In this document: positions 8,641 to 17,362 of the stretch, in pieces
How the letters are laid out: each line of letters begins with the position of its first letter
Numbering within the stretch: the stretch's first letter is position 1
Assembly: GCA_035645145.1 (NCBI GenBank)
Contig: DASQNC010000015.1
Span: forward strand, 124,001-188,000
Direction: 5' to 3'
Source of the DNA: Azospirillaceae bacterium
GTDB taxonomy: Bacteria > Pseudomonadota > Alphaproteobacteria > Azospirillales > Azospirillaceae
Length of the DNA stretch: 64,000 nt
Made by a program: the position numbers and the translations under genes
Notes under the pieces: model-generated
What the model was told of the DNA's origin: nothing
Database searches by the model: none
What the model saw: the letters and a program-made list of their open reading frames with translations, nothing else

Positions 8641-9645
8641 ATGCGCGTTCTCGCCTGGATCCTCGGCGTCTTCCTCCTCCTGGCCCTGGCGGCCGCCGGC
8701 CTGTTCGCCTGGGCCGTGCAGCAGTACCGGGCACCCGGCCCTTTGGCGGCGGAACGCAACATCCTCATCCCCCGCGGCTACGGCGTGCAGGAGATCGCCG
8801 AGCAGCTTGAAGTGGAAAAGGTCGTGTCCAGCCGTTGGCTGGTCCTGGCCGGCGTACGCTTCACCGAGGGCCGTCCCTTGCGGGCGGGCGAATACGCGTT
8901 CCCCGCCGGCATTTCGGCCGAAGGCGTGGTGGAGTTGCTTCGCAGCGGCCGCACCGTCGTCCGCCGCCTCACGGTGGCCGAGGGGCTGACCTCCGCACAG
9001 GTGGTGGCGCTCATCCAGGCCGAGCCCGCCCTGTCGGGCGAGATGGGCAGTGTCCCGGGCGAGGGGACCCTGCTGCCCGACACCTATCATTTCTCATGGG
9101 GCGACAGCCGGCAGTCCGTGGTGGAGCGGATGCAGAAGGCCATGCGCGATGCGGTGGCGGAGCTTTGGGCGAAGCGGGCCGAAGGCCTGCCGCTGGAGCG
9201 GCCGGAGCAGGCGGTGGTGCTGGCGTCCATCGTGGAGAAGGAAACCGGCGTGGCGGCGGAGCGGGCCCGGGTGGCCGGGGTGTTCGCGAACCGCCTGCGC
9301 CGGAACATGCGCCTGCAGAGCGATCCCACGGTGGTCTATGGCCTGACCAACGGCCAAGGGGCCTTGGGCCGGCCGTTGACGCGGGCCGACTGGCGGCACG
9401 CGAGCCCGTTCAACACCTACCAGATCGACGGATTGCCGCCGAAGCCCATCGCCAACCCCGGCCGGGCCTCGCTCGCCGCCGCCATGGACCCCGAGCGGCA
9501 CGACTACCTGTACTTCGTCGCCGATGGCAGCGGCGGCCACGCCTTTGCCCGGACCCTGGCCGAGCACAACCGCAATGTCGCCCGCTGGCGCCAGGTCCAA
9601 CGCGAACGGGGCGAGCCGGCGGACGCGGTGGCCGCCGAGGAGTGA
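8641..9645 (+). CDS. mltG: Endolytic murein transglycosylase MltG
   Basis: This 334-aa YceG-like protein cleaves nascent glycan strands and is thought to act as the terminase of peptidoglycan polymerisation. It has one N-terminal membrane helix (LAWILGVFLLLALAAAGLFA), a LysM-like region, and the catalytic domain with the essential Glu in SIVEKETG, then FANRLRRNMRLQSDPTVVYG and SPFNTY. The ATG at 8641 is preferred; a TTG four codons earlier is possible. The place directly after fabF is common in alphaproteobacteria and links lipid and wall synthesis. Confidence 0.94.
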   Translation: MRVLAWILGVFLLLALAAAGLFAWAVQQYRAPGPLAAERNILIPRGYGVQEIAEQLEVEKVVSSRWLVLAGVRFTEGRPLRAGEYAFPAGISAEGVVELLRSGRTVVRRLTVAEGLTSAQVVALIQAEPALSGEMGSVPGEGTLLPDTYHFSWGDSRQSVVERMQKAMRDAVAELWAKRAEGLPLERPEQAVVLASIVEKETGVAAERARVAGVFANRLRRNMRLQSDPTVVYGLTNGQGALGRPLTRADWRHASPFNTYQIDGLPPKPIANPGRASLAAAMDPERHDYLYFVADGSGGHAFARTLAEHNRNVARWRQVQRERGEPADAVAAEE

Positions 9646-9675
9646 TGCCCCTTGCCGGTGGGATCGTCCGGGTTT

Positions 9676-10074
9676 TCACCCACCCGGCGGCCAGGACGTG
9701 TTTTGCAGAACCACCCGGTACCCGTCCGGGTCTTCGAAGGTGACGCCGTGGCGGTCCCAGTAGGGATTGTAGGACGGCACCGGGGCGTGCCCGTGGTTCT
9801 TCATGCGGGACACCGCATCTTCCCAAGCGGCCCGCTCGGGCAGATAGAAGACCAGCAGATTGTCCTGGGTCGGTGCTCTGCCGGCCGTGTGTCCGTGATG
9901 TCTGGTGAATTCCAGATGATAGGGCGCATTCGGGTGGCCGAGCATGACCCCGTCGAAGCCGTCGTGATTTTCGAAGCTGGCGAGAATCTCAAGGCCAAGG
10001 CCGTCCCGGTAGAATGAGACCACCTCGTCCAAACGGTCCGTGGGCCTGGCAACCCTCAGCGCGGGAAAGGTCAT
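9676..10074 (-). CDS. VOC-superfamily (glyoxalase/dioxygenase fold) protein
   Basis: This 132-aa single-module protein has the paired beta-alpha-beta-beta-beta pattern of the vicinal-oxygen-chelate superfamily. Candidate metal ligands are the His in PYHLEFTRH and the Glu in GVTFEDPDGYRVVLQN. The motif RVARPTDRLDEVVSFYRDGL is the usual N-terminal start of such proteins. The substrate cannot be predicted. It is convergent with mltG and separated by only 30 bp. Confidence 0.75.
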   Translation of the reverse strand: MTFPALRVARPTDRLDEVVSFYRDGLGLEILASFENHDGFDGVMLGHPNAPYHLEFTRHHGHTAGRAPTQDNLLVFYLPERAAWEDAVSRMKNHGHAPVPSYNPYWDRHGVTFEDPDGYRVVLQNTSWPPGG

Positions 10075-10198
10075 TGGGGGCTCCAGGGACCGAGTCCGGC
10101 TTCCACACCGGCCCCATGAAAGGGTGGACCCGGCAGGGTGCGCAACCTTTCCGGGAGGGTCAAGCCCGGCTCCGTTGGCGCCCCGGCCTACCGCTTCT

Positions 10199-10804
10199 TC
10201 AGCCCGTCACAACCGGCCACAGGGCTGCGATGGCGAAACCGGCCAGCACCAGGGCGGACGCGCGGTTGATCCACGCCATTGCGGCCGGGGTGACCCGTGT
10301 CCGCAGACGCCCAACCACACCGCTCAGCCCCAGCCACCATGCGGCCGAGCCCACGAACACGCCGGCCACCAGATGCAGCCCGCCGGTGGACGCGCCCTCC
10401 GGTCCCAGGGCGGCGATCACGCCGGCGAAACTCAGGATCGTCGCCGGGTTGGCGAGCGTCAGGACCGTCGTGCCGGCCCATGCCGTCAGCAGGCCCGTCG
10501 CATCGGGCGCCCGTGCCGCGTCCTCGGCCGGCCGTGCCCGCCACGTTCCCCACGCCAGCCATGCCAGGAGCCCGGCGCCGATCAGGCGGAAGGCCGCCTC
10601 GTGCGCCAGCAGCGTCGCCGCCAGGGCCACCCCGAAGACGGCGACCAGACCATAGGCGGCATCGGCGGTCGCCGCGCCCAACCCGGTGGCGAGCCCCATG
10701 GCCGGACCCTGCGCCAAGGTGCGCCGGATGCAAAGAAGCCCGATCGGGCCGACCGGTGCGGCGATGGCGAGGCCGATGGCCAATCCCTGGATGAACGGGT
10801 TCAT
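10199..10804 (-). CDS. LysE-family amino-acid exporter
   Basis: This 201-aa membrane protein has six predicted helices and the LysE/RhtB N-terminal signature GLAIGLAIAAPVGPIGLLCI with RRTLAQGPAMGLATGLGAA. The family exports amino acids or related small molecules; the substrate is not evident. Its ATG overlaps the stop of the Lrp-type regulator upstream (ATGA), so the regulator and exporter are translated together. The longer open frame running up to 12472 in the same phase is antisense noise in the neighbouring genes. Confidence 0.88.
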   Translation of the reverse strand: MNPFIQGLAIGLAIAAPVGPIGLLCIRRTLAQGPAMGLATGLGAATADAAYGLVAVFGVALAATLLAHEAAFRLIGAGLLAWLAWGTWRARPAEDAARAPDATGLLTAWAGTTVLTLANPATILSFAGVIAALGPEGASTGGLHLVAGVFVGSAAWWLGLSGVVGRLRTRVTPAAMAWINRASALVLAGFAIAALWPVVTG

Positions 10805-11259
10805 GATGGTCCGCCGACCGGAAGGGCGGCCGTCTCCTTGATCGAGGAGAGGGCGATGGTGGTCAGGGTGCGCGACACGCCGGGGGCGGACTTGATGCGC
10901 CGGGCGAGAACATCCTCCAGGGCCACCGTGCCGGACGCGCGCACCTTCAGCAGGTACGACCATTCCCCGGTCACATGGTGGCATTCCAGCACGGCCGGCG
11001 TGTCGGCCATGGCCGCGCGGAAACCCGCCTCGTGTTCCGGCCGGTCCAGCAGCACGAGCACGAAGGCCAGAAGGCCGAACCCGACCGCATCCGGGTCCAG
11101 GTCGGCCCGCCAGCCGCGGATCGTGCCCGAAGCTTGCAGCTTCTTCAGCCGCTCGTTGACCGCCGACACCGACAGGCCGACGGCCGCGCCGACCTCGGCA
11201 TAGGAGGCACGGGCGTCCCGCTGCATGTGCGCGATGATTTTGCGGTCGATCTCGTCCAT
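10801..11259 (-). CDS. Lrp/AsnC-family transcriptional regulator
   Basis: This 152-aa protein has an N-terminal winged helix-turn-helix (DRKIIAHMQRDARASYAEVG, then LSVSAVNERLKKL) and a C-terminal RAM ligand-binding domain that usually senses amino acids. It is coupled by an ATGA overlap to the LysE exporter, a pairing that suggests it activates export when its amino-acid ligand accumulates. A perfect 6-bp inverted repeat immediately before the start codon could be its own operator. Confidence 0.92.
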   Translation of the reverse strand: MDEIDRKIIAHMQRDARASYAEVGAAVGLSVSAVNERLKKLQASGTIRGWRADLDPDAVGFGLLAFVLVLLDRPEHEAGFRAAMADTPAVLECHHVTGEWSYLLKVRASGTVALEDVLARRIKSAPGVSRTLTTIALSSIKETAALPVGGPS

Positions 11260-11260
11260 G

Positions 11261-11277
11261 GCCGCATGATGTGCGGC
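11261..11277. promoter_or_regulatory. Inverted repeat upstream of lrp-type gene
   Basis: GCCGCA-TGATG-TGCGGC is a perfect 6-bp inverted repeat lying 2 bp from the start codon of the Lrp-type gene. Binding here would cover the ribosome site and the likely transcript start, consistent with autoregulation. This role is inferred from position only. Confidence 0.35.
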
Positions 11278-11301
11278 TTTTGGTTCTTTGGAAAGGGTGT
11301 T

Positions 11302-11928
11302 TTACGACTGGAGCAAGCCCAAATCCTGCAGATCGCGGCGAAGCTGGGCGGCATCGCGGAACAGGATCCCGCGCATGCCCACGGCACGGGCACCGTCCAC
11401 GTTCTTCGGCGCGTCGTCGATGAAAACCGTATCCGGGGCGTCCAGGCCATAGGTGTCGAGCAGGCGGTGGTAGATGGCGGGATCCGGTTTCACGAGCCCG
11501 ACCTCGCCCGACACGACGACGCCCTCGAACCAGGTCATCTCCGGATAGGTTCCTTGCGCCAGCTTCAGTTTCGGGGCGGAGAAGTTGGTGATGGCGAAGG
11601 TGCGCACGCCGCGTGCCCGCAGATCCGCCAGAACCTCGCGGGTTCCGGGGACCCGGCCGCGCACGGTTTCCTCCCAGCGCAGATGGTAGGCGGCGATCAG
11701 ATCGGCCTTGTCGGGATGCCGTTCGGCCAGAAGCCGCACCGCTTCGTCCCAGTCGCGGCCGCGGTCCTGCTCCAGGTTCCAGTCGGGGGTGCAGATTTCG
11801 GCCAGGAACCGTTCCATCTCGGCTTCGTTCTGGAACAGCTTCCGGTAGAGGTATCTCGGGTCCCAGTCGATGAGCACGCCGCCGAAATCGAACACGGCGA
11901 TCCTGGGCTTGGACCGTTCCACGGGCAT
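11302..11928 (-). CDS. HAD-superfamily hydrolase
   Basis: This 208-aa HAD hydrolase has motif I FDFGGVLIDWDPRYLYRKLF with both aspartates, motif II ITNFSAPK, motif III Lys in GLVKPDPAIYHRLL and motif IV FIDDAPKN. The sequence resembles the HAD subgroup also found at the N-terminus of soluble epoxide hydrolases and in YihX-type sugar-phosphate phosphatases. The substrate is unknown. The start at 11928 agrees with the family N-terminus. It runs divergently from maiA and ahead of the Lrp/LysE pair on the same strand. Confidence 0.88.
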   Translation of the reverse strand: MPVERSKPRIAVFDFGGVLIDWDPRYLYRKLFQNEAEMERFLAEICTPDWNLEQDRGRDWDEAVRLLAERHPDKADLIAAYHLRWEETVRGRVPGTREVLADLRARGVRTFAITNFSAPKLKLAQGTYPEMTWFEGVVVSGEVGLVKPDPAIYHRLLDTYGLDAPDTVFIDDAPKNVDGARAVGMRGILFRDAAQLRRDLQDLGLLQS

Positions 11929-12033
11929 GGCGGGATCCTGTCGGGGTAGGGGCGGAGAGGCGTTTGCGGGGCCGGGGGGACTTATAGGATAAGGGCCCAT
12001 GGATCGGAAATCCGCACCTCGGGAGGATGCACC

Positions 12034-12672
12034 TTGAAGCTGTACGGTTACTTCCGCTCGTCGGCCGCGTTCCGGGTGCGCATCGGCCTGAACCTGAAGG
12101 GGCTGGCGTACGAGCACGCGGGTGTGCACCTGCGCAAGAACGAGCAGAGGGCGGCGGCCTATGCGGACCTGAACCCGCAGATGCTCGTCCCGGCGCTGGT
12201 CGATGGGGAGCAGGTGCTGACCCAATCGCTCGCGATCCTGGAATACCTGGACGAAACCCACCCCGAGCCGCCGTTCCTGCCGCGCGACCCGGCCGGCCGC
12301 GCCCGCGTGCGTGCCATCGCCCAGATCGTCGCCTGCGACGTCCATCCGCTGAACAATCTACGGGTTCTGCGCTACCTGGAACGGGACATGGGTCAGGATC
12401 AGGCCCGGCGCGATGCGTGGTACGCGCAGTGGATCGTGGAGGGTTTCGCCGCCATCGAGGCGACGCTTGCAAAAGGGCCGACCGGCGCCTTCTGCCACGG
12501 CGATACGCCCACCCTCGCCGACATCTGCCTCGTGCCGCAGGTTTTCAACGCCCGCCGCGTTCCGTTCGACTTCGCGCCCTATCCGACGCTGATGCGCGTG
12601 TTCGAGGCTTGCATGCGGCTCCCGGCCTTCGACGCCGCCCAACCCTCCCGCCAGCCCGACGCCGAGCCATAG
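12034..12672 (+). CDS. maiA: Maleylacetoacetate isomerase (zeta-class GST)
   Basis: This 212-aa glutathione-dependent enzyme isomerises maleylacetoacetate to fumarylacetoacetate in tyrosine/homogentisate degradation. The N-terminal YGYFRSSAAFRVRIGLNLKG holds the zeta-class active-site Ser residues, and ALVDGEQVLTQSLAILEYLD is the GSH-binding Gln-Ser region. The start is TTG, supported by GGGAGG eight bases upstream. No other homogentisate-pathway gene is present in the window. Confidence 0.9.
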   Translation: MKLYGYFRSSAAFRVRIGLNLKGLAYEHAGVHLRKNEQRAAAYADLNPQMLVPALVDGEQVLTQSLAILEYLDETHPEPPFLPRDPAGRARVRAIAQIVACDVHPLNNLRVLRYLERDMGQDQARRDAWYAQWIVEGFAAIEATLAKGPTGAFCHGDTPTLADICLVPQVFNARRVPFDFAPYPTLMRVFEACMRLPAFDAAQPSRQPDAEP

Positions 12673-12701
12673 GATGGTGGCCGGGCCGGCGGCGGCCCGG
12701 C

Positions 12702-13433
12702 TCAGCTCCCCCGGGCTTGGCGGACCAGACCCCGAAGGGTGGCGAGGTCGGCGGCGCCCGGAACGAGCTGGTCGCCGATGATGAAGGCGGGCGTGCCCTG
12801 GATGCCCAGCGCGGTGGCCAGGGCGCGGTTGGCCTGGATGTGCTGCTCGATGTCCGGGGCCTGCATGTCGCGCTTGAGCCGTTCGACGTCGAGCCCGACC
12901 GAACGGGCGATGCGCATCACCAGCGCCTCGTCCATCTGGCCGCGCGCCTCCATGAGCGCGTCGTGCATTTCCAGGTATTTGCCCTGGTTGCGCGCCGCCA
13001 GCGCCGCGCGCGACGCCACCACCGAGGCGGGGCCGAGAATCGGAAATTCCTTGTAGACCCGCCGGATCCGGCCGTCGCCGGCCACCAGGTCCTTCACGGT
13101 CGGGTGGACGCTCTTGCAGTAGCCGCACTGGTAATCGAAGAACTCGACCAGCGTCACGTCACCCTGCGGGTTGCCGGCCACGGGCGCGTTGGGATCGTTC
13201 AGGATCTCGGTCCGGCGCTCGGCCAGGGCCCGGCGGGCCTGGTCCTGTTCGGCCTTCGCCTGCCGTTCGCGCAGGATTTCGACCGCCTCCATGATGATCT
13301 CGGGATTGGCGAGGATGTACTCCCGCACGATCCGCTCGATCTCGGCCCGGTTGGCCTGTGCCGACACCGTACCGGTGGTCATCAAAAGGACCGTTGTCGC
13401 GGCAACGAGGCGGCGCAGGTTCAGGCGGCGCAT
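12702..13433 (-). CDS. DsbA-family periplasmic thiol oxidoreductase
   Basis: This 243-aa protein has a signal peptide (RLVAATTVLLMTTGTVSAQA), then a helical segment with NPEIIMEAVEILRERQ typical of the Com1/DsbA-like subgroup, then a thioredoxin fold with CxxC as CGYC in FFDYQCGYCKSVHP and the cis-Pro in GTPAFIIGDQ. The start at 13433 has GGAGAG at good spacing; an ATG six codons earlier lacks one. It sits directly after the BepA-like protease gene on the same strand (91 bp), so both probably serve envelope protein folding. Confidence 0.92.
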   Translation of the reverse strand: MRRLNLRRLVAATTVLLMTTGTVSAQANRAEIERIVREYILANPEIIMEAVEILRERQAKAEQDQARRALAERRTEILNDPNAPVAGNPQGDVTLVEFFDYQCGYCKSVHPTVKDLVAGDGRIRRVYKEFPILGPASVVASRAALAARNQGKYLEMHDALMEARGQMDEALVMRIARSVGLDVERLKRDMQAPDIEQHIQANRALATALGIQGTPAFIIGDQLVPGAADLATLRGLVRQARGS

Positions 13434-13524
13434 GGGGTGGCTCTCCGGCATTCGGTTCGGCCGCGAGCATGGCCGGGCGTAGGCGCCGCGGCAAGCCTGC
13501 GCGTGCGGCCCGCGGACGGTGGGT

Positions 13525-14889
13525 TCATTCCTGGGTCCGTTCCTTGGACACGATCATGCCGATGTCCTGCGCCCGCACCCAATGGGGGGAGCCCGTGGGC
13601 AGGAGCTTCATGGCCCGTTCCGACCAATGCCGTGCCGCGACCCGGTCGCCGCGGGAAAGTGCCGCTTCGGCGGTGGCGTAGGCGGTCTTGCCCGGGTCGC
13701 CCTGGCGGTTCCAGGCGACCGCCAGCAGCCGCCAGCCTTCGGCCGATCGCTCCTCGTAGCGCAGCGCCGTTTCCAGCGCGCGGATGGCGGTGTTCACCAG
13801 GCTGTTGTCGCCGGTTTCCAGCAGGGCCTGCGCGTAGGCGGTTTGGATCAGGGCCGAGGTCGGCACCAGCTCCACCGCCCGGCGGTAGCTGGGGATGGCT
13901 TCGGCGATACGTCCGCTGCGGACCAGCATCTCGCCGCGCAACTCGTGGAAGAACGGATTGTTCGGCTCCGCGGCGATCAGTCCGTCGATGGCCTGCAACG
14001 CGCGCGGGATCTCGTTGCGGCGGTAGAGCGAATAGGCACGCGCATAGCGCGCCACGATGCTGGTGTCGGTTTCGGGATAGCGCCGCACCGCCCCTTGCGG
14101 ATTGACGTAGGCGTAGAGCTTCGCCCGCATCCGCCGGTGCATCTCCACGATCTCGGGTTTCGGCTGGGCTCCGGCGTGGCGGGACCGTTCCAGCGCGAAA
14201 CGCACCGCCGAAACCCGGTCCTGGGTCAGCGGGTGGGTGCGCACGTATTCGACCTGGGCATTGGTCGGGCGCGCGTCCTCGACGGCCAGGAATTCCAGGA
14301 ATTCCAGCATGCCGCGGGGCGACAGTCCCGACCGCTCCAGATAACTCAGCCCCGCCTGGTCGGCCGAGGATTCCTGCGTGCGGTTGAAGCTCAGGAACGC
14401 CCGGCGCGCCATCTCGGCACCGCCGGACATGACCGCGGCCCCGGCGCCGGCCGCGGCCCCGCCCGACGCCGCCACCGCGGCGACCCCCAGCAGCATGGAC
14501 AGCAGCGCCTGGGCCGACGCGCCTTCCATGGCTTCCTGGCCGCGGACCAGATGCCCGCCCGCGATGTGGCCGGTTTCGTGCGCGATCACGCCCAGAAGCC
14601 GGAGCGGGTCGTCGCTGTGCAGGATCAGGCCGGTGTGGAGGAAGATGTTCTGGCCGCCCGCCACGAACGCGTTCAGGCCGGGGTCGTTCACCAGCAGGAT
14701 GAGGACCGAGTCCGGGTCCAGGCCCGCGGCATCGAAGATTGGCCGCGACATCGTGCGGATGATATGTTCTGTCTCCGCATCCCGAAGCAAACCGATCCGG
14801 CGCTGCGCCTCCACGGGCTGGCCGGACGCGATCAGCGCCCCGGCGAGCACGATGGCGAGAAACGATCTGAATCCGGCCGATTTCGGCAC
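13525..14889 (-). CDS. M48 metalloprotease with TPR domain, BepA-like
   Basis: This 454-aa protein has a signal peptide (FRSFLAIVLAGALIASGQP), a zinc-protease domain with HExxH in GVIAHETGHIAGGHL and the third ligand Glu in SADQAGLSYL, then a C-terminal TPR array from about residue 260 onward (ARAYSLYRRNEIPRALQ; PSYRRAVELVPTSALIQTAY). This order matches periplasmic BepA/YfgC, which helps LptD and other outer-membrane proteins mature. The GTG at 14889 is taken as the start because GAAGGGG precedes it and it leaves space for the divergent gene; an ATG at 15006 overlaps that gene. Confidence 0.9.
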   Translation of the reverse strand: MPKSAGFRSFLAIVLAGALIASGQPVEAQRRIGLLRDAETEHIIRTMSRPIFDAAGLDPDSVLILLVNDPGLNAFVAGGQNIFLHTGLILHSDDPLRLLGVIAHETGHIAGGHLVRGQEAMEGASAQALLSMLLGVAAVAASGGAAAGAGAAVMSGGAEMARRAFLSFNRTQESSADQAGLSYLERSGLSPRGMLEFLEFLAVEDARPTNAQVEYVRTHPLTQDRVSAVRFALERSRHAGAQPKPEIVEMHRRMRAKLYAYVNPQGAVRRYPETDTSIVARYARAYSLYRRNEIPRALQAIDGLIAAEPNNPFFHELRGEMLVRSGRIAEAIPSYRRAVELVPTSALIQTAYAQALLETGDNSLVNTAIRALETALRYEERSAEGWRLLAVAWNRQGDPGKTAYATAEAALSRGDRVAARHWSERAMKLLPTGSPHWVRAQDIGMIVSKERTQE

Positions 14890-14989
14890 GGCGAACCCCT
14901 TCGCGAATCCGAGGCGGGCGGCAGGCGCCCTCGATTTAGATCGGGCATCCCATGCCCGTTTCCAGCGTCCATCCGGATTTTGGCGAGGC

Positions 14990-16198
14990 TTGGGCGTTCG
15001 TGCCACCCTCTTTCCGTTGTTGGCGCTGCCATTGCTTGCGGCCTGCGGCGGTCCGGGCTCGATTGGGGTCCGCGTCGGCGAGGCGGCGGGGCGCAGCTAC
15101 AATCCCGTCCAGCCGCTTGCGGCCGTGGCCGCCGACGAGCCGCGCGCGGTCGAAGCCGCCGCACGGATGCTGGCCTCCGGCGGATCGGCCATGGATGCGG
15201 CGGCGGCGGGCGGCTTCGTGCTCGCGGTGGCGCTGCCGGATCGGGCGGGGCTGGCCGGGGGCGGCATGTGCCTCGTCCATGACGCCAATGCCAAGACGGT
15301 GCGCACATTGGATTTCCTGCCCCGGCCCGGCCCGCAGGGGGCCGCCGTCCCCATGACCGCGGTCGGCCTGTCGGGACTGCACGGGGCGGGCGGTCGGCTG
15401 CGGTGGGCCCAGGTGCTGGCCCCCGCCGAGGCGTTGGCCCGGGGGGACGAGCCCCTGTCGCGCGCGGCGGCCGAGGGGATCGCCCGCGCCTCCCGCTCGC
15501 TTGGCCGCGACCCCGAGTTCGTCCGGACCTTCACCAGCGCGGGCCGTCCGCCGGTGGAAGGCACCCGGCTGCCCCAGCCGAACCTGGAGGCGCTGCTGAT
15601 GCAGGTGCGCACGCAATTGGCGGGCGGGCAGGTGGTGGCGGCCAGGGTTGCGCAGGCGACCGACGGCCCGGCACCTGCGCGGATCGCCGCCGATTGGCGC
15701 GACACGGTTCGGCTGGCGGCGGGCGACGATGAACTGCACCTTGCCGACGTCCGCCTGGACCCGGCGGCCGAGGCGCGGCTGCGGACCGCCGCCGCCATGC
15801 CACAGGCGGACCGGGCCCGGGCACTGGCCGACGCGCTTCGGGCGGCGCTGCCCGGGGACAGTTCGTCCTGGGCCACCATCGCCACGCTGGACGGGTCCGA
15901 GAACGCGGTCGCCTGCGCGTTGACCCTCGGTGCGCCGGCCGGGGCGGGGCGGATGGCACCCGGTACGGGGCTGGTGCTGGCGGTGCCCGCAGGGGCCCCG
16001 CCCGCGATTGCCGTCGTGATGAACGCCAAGTTGAACGACACCTTGTTTGCCGGCGCCGCCCCCGGGGGTGGGGAGGGGGTGGGGGTCACGCGGGTCGAAT
16101 GCGCGGTCAATCCGGCGACCTCCGCGAAAACCTGCCGTCCCGTCGCGGGAACGCCGGACGGTTTTGCCGCCAAGCCCGGGGAGGATGTCCGTCGATGA
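14990..16198 (+). CDS. Gamma-glutamyltransferase-like lipoprotein, short and atypical
   Basis: This 402-aa protein has a lipoprotein signal with lipobox LLAAC (Cys19), then a region like the N-terminus of gamma-glutamyltransferases (EAAARMLASGGSAMDAAAAG, then AGGGMCLVHDANAKTVRTLD). It is about 150 residues shorter than usual. At the place of the autocleavage nucleophile (TTH in the family) the sequence reads DSSSWATIATLDG, so the Thr is replaced by Ser and the His is missing. GTGLVLAVP later resembles the family's PGTGILLNN. The start is TTG at 14990, the only in-frame start before the signal. The stop overlaps the aminotransferase ATG (ATGA). It may be an Ntn-hydrolase relative with altered or no activity. 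Confidence 0.7.
   Translation: MGVRATLFPLLALPLLAACGGPGSIGVRVGEAAGRSYNPVQPLAAVAADEPRAVEAAARMLASGGSAMDAAAAGGFVLAVALPDRAGLAGGGMCLVHDANAKTVRTLDFLPRPGPQGAAVPMTAVGLSGLHGAGGRLRWAQVLAPAEALARGDEPLSRAAAEGIARASRSLGRDPEFVRTFTSAGRPPVEGTRLPQPNLEALLMQVRTQLAGGQVVAARVAQATDGPAPARIAADWRDTVRLAAGDDELHLADVRLDPAAEARLRTAAAMPQADRARALADALRAALPGDSSSWATIATLDGSENAVACALTLGAPAGAGRMAPGTGLVLAVPAGAPPAIAVVMNAKLNDTLFAGAAPGGGEGVGVTRVECAVNPATSAKTCRPVAGTPDGFAAKPGEDVRR
16064..16085 (+). repeat. G-quadruplex motif in coding strand
   Basis: G5-T-G4-A-G5-T-G5: four G tracts with single-base loops, inside the GGT-like gene and about 110 nt before the start of the coupled aminotransferase gene. The form is ideal for a DNA or RNA quadruplex. 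Confidence 0.85.
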
Positions 16199-17349
16199 CC
16201 TTGAAGGTCGCGAAACGCGGCGCCATTGCGCCATTCATCGTCATGGAGGTGCTGCGCGCCGCCAACCAGCGGCAGGCGGCCGGTGGCGACGTGATCCACC
16301 TGGAGGTCGGCCAGCCCGCCACGTCGGCACCGGCCAAGGTGCGCGAGGCGGCCAAGGCGGCCTTGGACTCCGACCGGCTCGGCTACACCGATGCGTTGGG
16401 CATTCCGCCGTTGCGGGCGGCCATCGCCCGGCATTACCGCGACACCTACGGTGTGGATGTGCCGGTGGAACGGGTGGTGGCGACCACCGGGTCGTCCGGC
16501 GCGTTCCTCCTGTCCTTCCTGGCCGCATTCGAGCCGGGCGACCGCGTGGCCATGGTTGCGCCCAGCTATCCGGCGTACCGCAACATCCTGTCCGCGGTGG
16601 GCGTGGTGCCGGTGGAAATCCCGGCCGGGCCGGAAACCCGCTTCCAGCTCACGCCCGAGCTTCTGGAGCGGGCGGGTGGCCGGTTCGACGGGTTGATCGT
16701 CGCAAGCCCCGCAAACCCCACCGGGACGATGCTGGCCCCGGATGAGCTGGCCGCCTTGGCCAAGTGGTGCGATGCGAACCGGGTTCGTCTGGTTTCGGAC
16801 GAGATCTACCACGGCGTCAGCTACGGACGGCCGTGCGCCACGGCGCTGACCTCGTCCAGCAGCGCCATCGTCATCAACAGCTTCTCCAAGTACTTCTCCA
16901 TGACCGGGTGGCGGCTCGGCTGGATGATCGTGCCCGAGGATCTGGCGCGGTCCGTGGAGTCCCTGGCCCAGAACCTGTACATTTCGCCACCCAGCCTGAG
17001 CCAGGCGGCCGCCGTGGCCGCCTTCGACTGCCGGGACGAGCTGGACGCCAACGTCGCGCGCTACGCGGCCAACCGCCGCCTTCTGCTCGACCGTTTGCCG
17101 GAAGCCGGGTTCGACCGGCTGGCCCCGGCCGATGGCGCCTTCTACCTGTACGCCGACATCGGCGACCTGACCAACGACAGCGAGGCGTTCTGCCGGCGGA
17201 TGCTGGCCGAAACCGGGGTCGCGGCGACGCCGGGCATTGACTTCGATCCCGAGCGGGGGCGCCGGTACATGCGCTTCTCGTTCGCCGGCTCGTTCGAGGA
17301 CATGGAGGCCGCGGCCGAACGGCTGCGGCGGTGGATCAAAGGGGGCTGA
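16195..17349 (+). CDS. PLP-dependent class I/II aminotransferase
   Basis: This 384-aa fold-type I aminotransferase has the PLP Lys in INSFSKYFSMTGWRLGW, the cofactor-contacting VASPANPTGTM and SDEIYHG, and the carboxylate-binding Arg near the end (RYMRFSFAGS). It resembles aspartate/aromatic-type enzymes of the AspC/PatA group; the substrate is not determined. The start is fixed by the ATGA overlap with the upstream GGT-like gene, so both are translated from one message. An upstream in-frame start at 16099 falls inside that gene. Confidence 0.88.
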   Translation: MTLKVAKRGAIAPFIVMEVLRAANQRQAAGGDVIHLEVGQPATSAPAKVREAAKAALDSDRLGYTDALGIPPLRAAIARHYRDTYGVDVPVERVVATTGSSGAFLLSFLAAFEPGDRVAMVAPSYPAYRNILSAVGVVPVEIPAGPETRFQLTPELLERAGGRFDGLIVASPANPTGTMLAPDELAALAKWCDANRVRLVSDEIYHGVSYGRPCATALTSSSSAIVINSFSKYFSMTGWRLGWMIVPEDLARSVESLAQNLYISPPSLSQAAAVAAFDCRDELDANVARYAANRRLLLDRLPEAGFDRLAPADGAFYLYADIGDLTNDSEAFCRRMLAETGVAATPGIDFDPERGRRYMRFSFAGSFEDMEAAAERLRRWIKGG

Positions 17350-17362
17350 CCGGGACGGCCGG

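Noticed and set aside
10199-12472. A 757-codon minus-strand open frame covering lysE, the regulator and the HAD gene
   Set aside because: Only its last 201 codons (lysE) have family similarity; the rest overlaps real genes in other frames.
14889-15006. Longer N-terminus for the M48 protease starting at 15006
   Set aside because: It would overlap the divergent lipoprotein gene; the GTG at 14889 has a good ribosome site and directly precedes the signal peptide.
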